DNA from: JBDTRY01 sp039931435 | GTDB lineage: Bacteria > Acidobacteriota > Thermoanaerobaculia > Gp7-AA8 | Assembly: GCA_039931435.1 (NCBI GenBank) | Contig: JBDTRY010000129.1 | Span: forward strand, 1 to 10,566 | Length of the DNA stretch: 10,566 nucleotides | Reading direction: 5' to 3' | Shown here: positions 1 through 6,113 of the stretch, piece after piece | How the letters are laid out: each line of letters starts with the position of its first letter | Position numbering within the stretch: the stretch's first letter is position 1 | The notes under the pieces: generated by a model | What the model was told of the DNA's origin: nothing | Database searches by the model: none | What the model saw: the letters and a program-made list of their open reading frames with translations, nothing else | Translations under genes and position numbers: made by a program

Positions 1-269
1 ATGATGGGCGTGTCATAAGAAGCGGCGAAACGGTGCAGGCGCCGGTGTCGCAGGAATGACACGACCACCACGGCGTGTCATCCTGAAGCGTCGAGCGAAG
101 GATCTCTTCTACCTTCCCCGCTGCGATCAATCGAAGGGCACCATTCTCGTTGAAGAGATCCTTCGGTCGCTGCGCTCCCTCAAGGATGACAAGCTCCTCA
201 GACCTCGCGAGAACGATGGGCCGGTATTTCAATTCGAAGAGAGCCCGATCAGCACTCGCCCCCTCCCCG
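1..269. other. Gene-free left edge carrying intergenic repeats
   Basis: No credible gene is seen here. Short open frames run through the repeats and into the antisense of the crotonase gene, with no recognisable protein. The stretch holds an inverted pair of the dispersed repeat (76-109 and 152-191). Bases 36-79 resemble bases 10193-10237 at the other end of the window. The crotonase gene ends at 270, so this is its 3' spacer, and the inverted pair could act as its transcriptional end, although there is no T-tract to prove it. Confidence 0.6.
76..191. repeat. Inverted pair of the TGTCATCCTGA dispersed repeat
   Basis: One copy (76-109) begins TGTCATCCTGAAGCG and ends CGAAGGATCTCTTC. A second copy lies in opposite orientation at 152-191, starting GAAGAGATCCTTCG and ending AAGGATGACA. 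The inner 14 bases (96-109 and 152-165) are perfectly complementary and the outer parts imperfectly so, giving a long potential hairpin with a 42-base loop. It sits 3' of the crotonase gene. Similar intergenic repeats are common in acidobacterial and some other GC-rich genomes; that comparison is from memory. Function is unknown, with a folded RNA end or a REP-like mobile unit both possible. Confidence 0.8.
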
Positions 270-1055
270 TCACTCCCCTCGAAACTGCGGATTCCGCTTC
301 TCCAGAAACGCTTTCATCCCTTCGCCGGCGTCCGCGCTGGTGAAAGCCCTCAGTTGCTCGTCCATCTCCAGAGCGAGCTGCTGCCCGAGCGTGTGATCTG
401 CGCTGGCCTCAGTCGATCGTTTGATGGCCCGCACCACGAGGGGAGGTGCTGCAGCGATCTTCTCAGCAAGGCTCGAGGTTTCTGCAGAAAGCTGCTCGAA
501 GGGCACGACCCGATCCACCATTCCCAGCGACAGAGCTTCGTTTGCATCCACCATACGCCCCGTCATCATCAGCTCCATGGCTCGCGAGCTGCCGACGAGT
601 CGTGGAAGGAACCAGCTGCCGCCCCAATCGGGATGAAGTCCGATGCGAATGAAAGTCTGACCGAGGGAGGCTGTTTCGGAGGCGATGCGGTAATCGCAGG
701 CCAGAGCGAGATTGCACCCCGCTCCTGCCGCAACGCCGTTGATCGAGGCGATCACCATCTGCGGCAGGCTACGAAGCGCGGAGACGATGTGCGCTCCGGC
801 CTCCAGCAGCTGATTGAAGCCGGCCCTGTCGCCGTCCGCTTGAAGAGCGGCCATCGTGCCGATGTCGCCTCCCGCGCAGAAGGCCCGTCCGGCGCCGGTC
901 AGGATTGCGACGTGGCAGGACGAATCGCGGGAAACGTTGTCCAGAACGTCCAGAAGGTCCTGGCGCATGCTACCGGCGACGGCGTTCAGTTTCTCAGGAC
1001 GGTTCAGCGTCACCGTGACGACGCCGCCGGAGCGGTGAGTTTCAATCAGTGCCAT
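270..1055 (-). CDS. Enoyl-CoA hydratase/isomerase (crotonase) family protein, PaaG-like
   Basis: This is a 261-residue crotonase-fold acyl-CoA enzyme, presumably a cytosolic trimer or hexamer. The core runs from TVTLNRPEKLNA (residues 14-25) through the oxyanion-hole segment AFCAGGDIGTM (58-68) to the second oxyanion segment NGVAAGAGCNLALACD (106-121). The two glutamates of classical hydratases are missing: the first position is Asn115 and the second aligns with Phe135. Instead there is Asp143 in GLHPDWGGSWFLPRL, as in PaaG-type isomerases, which use an aspartate for double-bond or epoxide isomerisation. Length matches PaaG (about 262 residues). An ATG start is preceded by GGGGGA four bases upstream. 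No other phenylacetate genes are present, so substrate is unknown: a beta-oxidation or CoA-ester isomerase is the safe call. It is transcribed away from the Rieske gene. Confidence 0.93.
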   Translation of the reverse strand: MALIETHRSGGVVTVTLNRPEKLNAVAGSMRQDLLDVLDNVSRDSSCHVAILTGAGRAFCAGGDIGTMAALQADGDRAGFNQLLEAGAHIVSALRSLPQMVIASINGVAAGAGCNLALACDYRIASETASLGQTFIRIGLHPDWGGSWFLPRLVGSSRAMELMMTGRMVDANEALSLGMVDRVVPFEQLSAETSSLAEKIAAAPPLVVRAIKRSTEASADHTLGQQLALEMDEQLRAFTSADAGEGMKAFLEKRNPQFRGE

Positions 1056-1351
1056 TCATTCCCCCGATAGCGACCACCGCAGAATAACCGCAGCGTAAAC
1101 GAAGTTCGCGGCGAACTTGACTTCACCCGTCCGGGCATCGAGACTGGCTGACCGCATGGAAAGTGTCGCGTTCCGCCCGGAATATCTGCCTTTCCGCTTC
1201 ACCTTCGTCTGCATGCAGCGGATTGATCAGCGTGCCACGTTCCTTGCAGAGAGGACCCTATCGGTTCTGCGACGCGGAGGTGTGGCTCCTGAGCGGGTTC
1301 CGATCCGTCAAGGCGCGAATCGATGTTCGCGGCCGAACAGTCTGATCCGGG
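1056..1351. other. Divergent intergenic region
   Basis: This 296-base spacer separates the divergently transcribed crotonase and Rieske genes. I see no credible gene: an 80-codon open frame inside it has no recognisable features. It should contain promoters for both directions. No strong sigma-70 pair is visible; a TTGACT at 1117-1122 reads rightward but has only a weak GAGACT 17 bases later. The notable element is the palindrome at 1102-1118. Confidence 0.5.
1102..1118. promoter_or_regulatory. Perfect 17-bp palindrome, candidate operator
   Basis: The sequence AAGTTCGCGGCGAACTT is an exact inverted repeat with 8-base arms (AAGTTCGC / GCGAACTT) around one central G. It lies 47 bases upstream of the crotonase start codon in a divergent spacer, where repressors of TetR, GntR or MarR type commonly bind, and its right end overlaps a TTGACT -35-like hexamer. 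No regulator gene is next to it, so the operator role is inference from position and symmetry. Confidence 0.4.
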
Positions 1352-1690
1352 ATGAGTGAATTCATCGTGGCGGCAAACGCGGCAGACGTTCCTGAGGGGA
1401 AAATCAGGCTCGTCATCGTGGAGGGCCGTAAGGTGGCGCTGTACCACACTTCCGGCGGGTTCTTTGCTACGGAAAATAGTTGTCCGCATCGCGGCGGGCC
1501 ACTTTCTGAAGGCGATCTCATCGGCACCGAGGTGGTGTGCCCATGGCATCTCTGGAATTTCAACGTGACCAACGGAACAACCGATATCGACTGCGACGTC
1601 ACTCTCATCACCCACGAGGTGCGTGTGGAAGATGGCCGCGTTTTCATCCGGCTCTCGCCCGAGCGACCGCTGCTTCCGGAGTTGCTGTGA
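1352..1690 (+). CDS. Rieske 2Fe-2S ferredoxin-type protein
   Basis: This 112-residue small Rieske protein is an electron carrier of the kind that serves ring-hydroxylating oxygenases or sits in NirD-like subunits. Both cluster-binding boxes are intact: C44-P-H46-R-G-G and C63-P-W-H66, giving the Cys-X-His and Cys-X2-His ligands. There is no signal peptide or membrane segment, so it is cytosolic, and the length is typical of stand-alone Rieske ferredoxins. An in-frame TGA at 1343-1345 lies just upstream, so the ATG at 1352 is the first possible start; its only leader is CCGGG directly against the ATG, a poor ribosome site. The next gene overlaps by four bases. No oxygenase alpha subunit or reductase is seen here, so its partner is unknown. 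Confidence 0.93.
   Translation: MSEFIVAANAADVPEGKIRLVIVEGRKVALYHTSGGFFATENSCPHRGGPLSEGDLIGTEVVCPWHLWNFNVTNGTTDIDCDVTLITHEVRVEDGRVFIRLSPERPLLPELL
1678..1681 (+). promoter_or_regulatory. Ribosome binding site deciding a GTG start
   Basis: GGAG inside the last codons of the Rieske gene lies five bases before GTG at 1687. It supports that GTG, rather than the upstream in-frame ATG at 1537 deep inside the Rieske gene, as the hydrolase start. Confidence 0.6.
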
Positions 1691-2319
1691 ACCCGAAGCC
1701 CTTGCGTCAGGTCGATCTGTTCAGCGATGCGGGCAGGCTCGAGGCGCTCTATCGTGAAATTGAAGACCCCCGAGGCGTGGCCGTAGTCTGCCATCCGCAT
1801 CCCGTGCATGGGGGGACACTTCACAACAAGGTCGTCTTCCGGGTGGCGCGTGGCCTGGAGTCGGCGGGCGTGGCCACTCTCCGTTTCAATTTTCGTGGGG
1901 CCGGGCTCAGTCAGGGTCAGTTCGACGAAGGCAAGGGGGAGATGCGCGACTTCGATGCCGCCCTGCGATGGGTCCTGCAGAAACAGCCGGGACGCACGGT
2001 GATTGCCGGCGGATTCTCGTTCGGGTCATGGATCTCCACCCGCGCCTCGTGCGACAACCCCGACGTCGACGCCCTCTTTCTCATCGGAACGCCGGTGAAC
2101 AAGTACGACTTCGGCTTTCTGCGGGACTGTCCGAAGCCGAAATTGTTCGTGCACGGTACCGAGGATGAATTCGGGGACGCGGACAAGGTTTCGGCGCTGG
2201 CGGAGACCCTGCCCAATACCGAGATCATGATCGTGACCGGGGCCGGTCACTTTTTCGACAAGCAACTGGACCTCGTCGAGCAGGCCTTGCGGGACTGGGC
2301 GACGGAATTGATCGCCTGA
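1687..2319 (+). CDS. Alpha/beta hydrolase (COG2945-like)
   Basis: With the GTG start at 1687 the protein has 210 residues, typical of the small COG2945-type alpha/beta hydrolases. The same frame is open back to an ATG at 1537, but that would add 50 residues overlapping the Rieske gene and lacking hydrolase similarity. Hallmarks are VVCHPHPVHGGT (33-44), the oxyanion segment LRFNFRGAGLS (65-75), the nucleophile elbow GGFSFGSW with Ser111, the acid-strand VHGTEDEFG with Asp160, and GAGHFF with His188. A complete Ser-Asp-His triad is therefore visible. There is no signal peptide. GTG overlaps the Rieske TGA (GTGA, 1687-1690), so the two are probably translationally coupled. Likely an esterase or acyl hydrolase; substrate unknown. 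Confidence 0.92.
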   Translation: MNPKPLRQVDLFSDAGRLEALYREIEDPRGVAVVCHPHPVHGGTLHNKVVFRVARGLESAGVATLRFNFRGAGLSQGQFDEGKGEMRDFDAALRWVLQKQPGRTVIAGGFSFGSWISTRASCDNPDVDALFLIGTPVNKYDFGFLRDCPKPKLFVHGTEDEFGDADKVSALAETLPNTEIMIVTGAGHFFDKQLDLVEQALRDWATELIA

Positions 2320-2346
2320 CGCGTTTGTGTCCGGGAACCTGGCGCA

Positions 2347-2427
2347 GGCCTCGCCGCCGCTACTGTCTTCGACCTCCGGCGTCGAATACCGGCTGACACG
2401 GCTTGACCGGCGGCAGGCCGTGCGGCC
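2347..2427. terminator. Nested hairpins between convergent genes
   Basis: The spacer between the stop codons of two convergent genes folds well by eye. An outer stem pairs 2347-2359 with 2408-2419 (GGCCT and GCCGCCG against CGGCGGC and AGGCC, with one bulged C). Inside it TTCGAC (2368-2373) pairs perfectly with GTCGAA (2381-2386) over a 7-base loop. Just downstream GGCCGTGCGGCC (2416-2427) is a competing short hairpin. No T-tract follows on either strand, so an intrinsic terminator of the classical type is not shown; a bidirectional stop or stabilising structure is inferred from position. Confidence 0.4.
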
Positions 2428-2466
2428 CTTGCGAGGATCCACATCGGAGTAGCCTGGGCCTCCGCG

Positions 2467-3921
2467 CTACTCTTCCTTCTTTTTGGGTTTCCGCTTGAGC
2501 CGCTTCAGTGCCTGAGGGTTTTCTTCGTCGATGAGCAGGACGTCTTCGTAGCAACTCTCGGCACGGGAGATCAGTCCCTGGTCCCGGTAGAGATCGCCGA
2601 GTGAGATCAGGGCCTCGACGTGGTTGGGATTGATGGCCAGTGCGCGCTGGAAACTATCCGTGGCCTCACGGTGCCACTGTGGATTCCGCTCCTGACAGGA
2701 GGCCAGCAGAAACCAGGCGTCGGCGTGGTCCGGTGCGAAGTCGACAGTCTGCTTCAGCAGCACGATCGCGCCGTAGAAGTCGCCCTTCGCGCTCAATTGC
2801 GAGGCCCGGCGGAAGTTCTTTTCAGCCATGGCACGGCGGGTCAGGGTCTGCTCGACGCTGTACTGGTGGTCGCCACTGCGCGTTTTCTTCAGAAGGGCGT
2901 CATATTCCTGCCGCTTCAACGGATCGGCGAGCGTCGTTTCGGCATCGATGATCCGCTTGCGAATCATCTCCACCTCGTCCTTGACCACGGGAGGGTAGGT
3001 AGACGGGTCGAAGAGTTTTTTCATTTCGGAGATGCGTTTGATGATCTCCATCTGCGTCGTGGCACCGGGCATCTTCAGGATGTCGTAGAGGGTCATCGAC
3101 GGCAGCTGGCGGGCGAAGGCAACGGCTCGCAGAGAGCGCTCATCGCCCGAACCGATGGCCGCCATCAGCAGCAGGTCTCGCTGGGGATCGTAGGTGTCTA
3201 CCGTCTTGCGAGGCTCGGGCGTGCCATCGTAAATCGGGAAGATCCCAAGGGTCATCATCATGATCAGAACGCGGGCCATCGCCGCGGACTCAGCGGGGAT
3301 CCGTCTGGCGAAGTCTTCGATGCTCTCCGGCTCGCGGAGTTGGGCAGCGATCTGTCTTTCGGCGTTCGTCAGCGGAAGCGTGGCGAGATCGAACAGGGGA
3401 GAGCTGGCCGTGACGATCTTTCTGGTCAGGTCTCCCAGCGAGCGGCGAAGCACCAGGCCATTGGTGATCGTGCGGATGCCGTCGATGACGAATGCCGGAG
3501 TCGAGCGGATGAAGACCTGCTTGCGCTGGTCGAGGATCGTCCCGTCAGTGAACACAGCCGTGCCGTCCGTGAACGAGAACAGCGGACTGCACACGGCCAG
3601 CAGCCAGTCCCGCAGCAACGCCTCCTTCTGTGCGATCTCCTGCGCCAGCTCGCCCTCGAGAAAAAGGGGGACGGTGTCGGTCCAGTCCTGCGGTGTGAGC
3701 TGCAGCGCTTCTTCGCGGCCGACGAGATTACGCTTGAAGAGAAATGCTCCGAGCGATTCGTGAATGGAATTGGAAGTGACCAGCACCAGCTCGCCCGTCA
3801 CCCAGTACAGAACCTTCCGGACCGGCTCGCGGAACACGGTGAGAACGCCGCTCTTCTGCTCGGTGATGATCTCTCCGATCAGAAGTGGAAACGGCGTGAC
3901 CTCAAGTCGATTGAGATTCAA
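2467..3921 (-). CDS. DUF4388/PATAN-like protein with degenerate J-like region and C-terminal TPRs
   Basis: This 484-residue soluble protein has three parts. Residues about 5-120 resemble the DUF4388 (PATAN-type) domain of predicted signalling proteins, starting with FPLLIGEIITEQKSGVLTVF. Residues 278-345 look like a J-domain remnant: LYDILKMPGAT at the start and ETTLADPLKRQEYDALLKK at the end, but no His-Pro-Asp motif. Residues about 365-475 hold three TPR-like units (for example HVEALISLGDLYRDQGLISRAE). The tail KRKPKKKEE is strongly charged. The start is TTG at 3919-3921: an in-frame TGA (3925-3927, minus) excludes extension, and AGGG lies seven bases upstream. Such proteins occur in Myxococcota and Acidobacteriota, perhaps as scaffolds in regulation or motility; no direct function can be assigned. 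Confidence 0.85.
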   Translation of the reverse strand: MNLNRLEVTPFPLLIGEIITEQKSGVLTVFREPVRKVLYWVTGELVLVTSNSIHESLGAFLFKRNLVGREEALQLTPQDWTDTVPLFLEGELAQEIAQKEALLRDWLLAVCSPLFSFTDGTAVFTDGTILDQRKQVFIRSTPAFVIDGIRTITNGLVLRRSLGDLTRKIVTASSPLFDLATLPLTNAERQIAAQLREPESIEDFARRIPAESAAMARVLIMMMTLGIFPIYDGTPEPRKTVDTYDPQRDLLLMAAIGSGDERSLRAVAFARQLPSMTLYDILKMPGATTQMEIIKRISEMKKLFDPSTYPPVVKDEVEMIRKRIIDAETTLADPLKRQEYDALLKKTRSGDHQYSVEQTLTRRAMAEKNFRRASQLSAKGDFYGAIVLLKQTVDFAPDHADAWFLLASCQERNPQWHREATDSFQRALAINPNHVEALISLGDLYRDQGLISRAESCYEDVLLIDEENPQALKRLKRKPKKKEE

Positions 3922-4108
3922 TGGTCAGCCCTGTTGTGATTTGAAAGCGACGATAGTGTAACGCCGCCGGAGCCAAAGGCCTCGTTCAGTCCGCTGTTCT
4001 GCAGTCCCTGAGCTGTGTCCGACGGGGCCTGCCCACACGAAAGTGTGGCACTCTTCTCCGGGCAGAATGCGCCGGAGCGAGGCGTTGTTCCGCTACCCAG
4101 GTGATACC
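3922..4108. promoter_or_regulatory. Divergent promoter region with GAAA-capped hairpin
   Basis: These 187 bases lie between the divergent DUF4388 and LbcA-like genes and must carry both promoters. For the rightward gene a weak pair is visible: TTGTGA (3934-3939), 17 bases, TGTAAC (3957-3962), each matching the consensus at four of six positions. Downstream of it CCACAC (4033-4038), GAAA, GTGTGG (4043-4048) forms a perfect 6-bp hairpin with a GNRA-type loop, 60 bases before the start codon. CTGCCC (4029-4034) can instead pair with GGGCAG (4060-4065), so two folds compete. AGGTGA at 4099-4104 is the probable ribosome site of the ATG at 4109. Confidence 0.4.
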
Positions 4109-6019
4109 ATGACCACGATGAAACGACTCATTCCGGTGCTGCTCACAGCCCTCGTGGCAGCCTCTCCGCTGGCTGCTCAGATCAATTCCGGCGAAGCCTA
4201 CGACTTCCTTCTGGGAAAGATGGCAGAGAAGAGCGGGAACCTCGACGAGGCCATCAAAAAGATCGACAAGGTCATCGAGAGCACGCCGGGTGATCCCGTG
4301 CTGCTTTACGAACGATCCATGCTCTACGTGGAAGCCTCGAAACTGGAAAAGGCCGAGATTGAGCTTCGAAAGCTGATCAAGCTCTACCCCCACTTCTACG
4401 ACGCCGAGCGGCTTCTGGGCAGGATCCTCTTGGACCGCTCCGGAGGCGACGTAAAAAAGGTCGAGGAGGCCCTGGTTCATCTTCAGGAGGCTTACAGGCT
4501 CTCGCCGGCGGATCTCGGAACCGGAGCTGCCGTCTCGCAGATTCTCGTTTCGCTGGGGCGGCTGGACGAGGCGCAGAAAATCGTCGCCGCTCTTCTCGAG
4601 GAAGCTCCCGACCAGCGCGTGCTCAACTTCACCTACGCGCAGATTCTCACGAAGTTGGGAAGGGGCGATGAAGCGCGCCCGTACCTGGAACGCGTCGTTC
4701 AGACCGATCCCACCTACGCCCCTGCGGCATTCCAGCTCGTCGACATCTATCAGGACACCAAAGAATTCGACAAGGCCGCCGACACGCTGGAGCCCTTGAT
4801 CGTTCGCGACCCCCTCAACCTCGACCTGCAACGCCAGCAGGGAATGCTTTATCTTCGCGCCGGAGCTCCGGAAAAAGCGAAGAAACGGCTGGAAGAGCTG
4901 ACGAAGGCCGATGCCAACGACGATCGCAGCGCCTTCTTTCTGGCCGAAGCGCTCAGCGACCTCGGCTCGAACAACGAGGCTGAAGCGATTTACCAGCGCC
5001 TGTTGAAAAAAACGCCTTCCGATCCCGACCTCCTCGTGGGCCTCGGGCTGAACCTGCTGGCACAGCAGAAATACGATGAGGCCGAGCGCGACTTCCGTTC
5101 GCTCCTGGCGTTGGAAAAGCTGGCGCCGAATGTCTCCATCATGGCCCGGACGCAACTGGCACTCGTCGAGCTTCAGCGGGGGAACCTGGACTCGGCTCTG
5201 AAGCAGGCCACTGAGGTCCTGACCTTCGACCACAAACCTAACATCCAGGCCGTGAACATCGCTCTGGATGTGCTCCGTCGCGGGAAGAAGTTCGACGAAG
5301 CAGTGACGTTAATCGAGCCGCTTCGCCAGCAGTTTCCGAACAATCCGTACTTCCTCTCGCGGAACATCGAGTTTCTGGTCCGCGGTGGCCAGGAAGAAAA
5401 AGCCAGAGCGCTGGCCGAGGCGCAGTTGAAGCTTGATCCAACGCGGGCCACCGCCGTTGCCGAAGCGTATGGTGCCGCCGAAAAGTTCGACCAGGGCATC
5501 CCCTATCTCGAGAGCCTGCTGCCAGCCCGCCCGGCGGATCGCGATCTGCTCTTCCAGCTCGGATCGTTCTACGAGCGTGCCGGCCGCCAGAAGGATGCCG
5601 AGCGCTCGTTCATGAAAGTCCTGGACAAGGACCCACGCGATGCGCCAACGCTCAACTACCTGGGTTACATGTGGGCGGACAAGAATCAGAATCTCGAAAA
5701 ATCCGCGGAGATGCTCCGTCTGGCCGTGGATCTGGAACCGAAGAACGGTGCCTATCTCGATTCGCTTGGATGGGTGTACTACCGCCAGGGGAAACTCGAT
5801 CTGGCCGAGAAGTTTCTCGGACAGGCCTCACAGCTGATGCCCCGTGACCCGACGGTCCAGGAGCACCTCGGTGACGTCTACGCCAAACGCGGCGAGTACG
5901 CCAAGGCCCTGGAGCGCTATAAGACCGCTCTCGATCTCGAGCCTCTGCCCAGCGAAGAAGCGGAGTTGCGCAACAAGCTCGCCGAGACCGAACGGCTGTC
6001 CGTTCCCCGCGCGCACTGA
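4109..6019 (+). CDS. Exported TPR protein, LbcA-like (PA4667 family)
   Basis: From the ATG at 4109 this is a 636-residue exported protein. The frame opens 22 codons earlier, but AGGTGA four bases before 4109 and the signal peptide MTTMKRLIPVLLTALVAASP support this start. The peptide lacks a lipobox cysteine; a signal peptidase I cut near PLAAQ is likely, so it would be periplasmic. The mature part is almost entirely about 17 TPR units. The C-terminal stretch LNYLGYMWADKN...YLDSLGWVYYRQGKL is the signature I associate with the TPR protein encoded before lolB and ispE in Pseudomonas (LbcA, a lipoprotein adaptor of the periplasmic protease CtpA). Position before lolB and ispE agrees. An adaptor or scaffold role in envelope or peptidoglycan-hydrolase turnover is inferred by that relation; no CtpA-type gene is in the window. 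Confidence 0.88.
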   Translation: MTTMKRLIPVLLTALVAASPLAAQINSGEAYDFLLGKMAEKSGNLDEAIKKIDKVIESTPGDPVLLYERSMLYVEASKLEKAEIELRKLIKLYPHFYDAERLLGRILLDRSGGDVKKVEEALVHLQEAYRLSPADLGTGAAVSQILVSLGRLDEAQKIVAALLEEAPDQRVLNFTYAQILTKLGRGDEARPYLERVVQTDPTYAPAAFQLVDIYQDTKEFDKAADTLEPLIVRDPLNLDLQRQQGMLYLRAGAPEKAKKRLEELTKADANDDRSAFFLAEALSDLGSNNEAEAIYQRLLKKTPSDPDLLVGLGLNLLAQQKYDEAERDFRSLLALEKLAPNVSIMARTQLALVELQRGNLDSALKQATEVLTFDHKPNIQAVNIALDVLRRGKKFDEAVTLIEPLRQQFPNNPYFLSRNIEFLVRGGQEEKARALAEAQLKLDPTRATAVAEAYGAAEKFDQGIPYLESLLPARPADRDLLFQLGSFYERAGRQKDAERSFMKVLDKDPRDAPTLNYLGYMWADKNQNLEKSAEMLRLAVDLEPKNGAYLDSLGWVYYRQGKLDLAEKFLGQASQLMPRDPTVQEHLGDVYAKRGEYAKALERYKTALDLEPLPSEEAELRNKLAETERLSVPRAH

Positions 6020-6113
6020 TGGTGAGCCGGCGGCAGTCCGGGCACGATTCGATTACGGGATCGTGATCGTCTGAATTCCGTTTGGACTTTCTCTGGAACT
6101 CCATGAAGCGACA
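6020..6113 (+). other. Spacer with repeated ATGAAGC starts and a four-codon frame
   Basis: The short gap between the TPR and LolB-like genes contains ATGAAGCG at 6103, followed by ATGAAGC at 6114 and ATGAAGCG at 6129. The first ATG opens a four-codon frame (Met-Lys-Arg-Gln) whose TGA (6115-6117) overlaps the ATG at 6114. GGA at 6095-6097 is the only Shine-Dalgarno-like string and is best placed for the first ATG. The spacing suggests the three downstream genes are one transcript. Confidence 0.35.

Noticed and set aside
150..1070. A 306-codon open frame on the plus strand
   Set aside because: It is antisense to the clearly recognised crotonase gene and starts inside a repeat.
1117..1359. An 80-codon frame before the Rieske gene
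   Set aside because: It begins inside the palindrome, overlaps the Rieske start, and shows no domain.
2620..3939. A 439-codon open frame on the plus strand
   Set aside because: It is the antisense of the DUF4388/TPR gene; its composition (rich in Arg, Gly, Asp) and lack of any domain fit a GC-rich shadow frame.
3986..5233. A 415-codon open frame on the minus strand
   Set aside because: It lies antisense to the TPR array; the repetitive leucine/valine/glutamine pattern mirrors the TPR codons.
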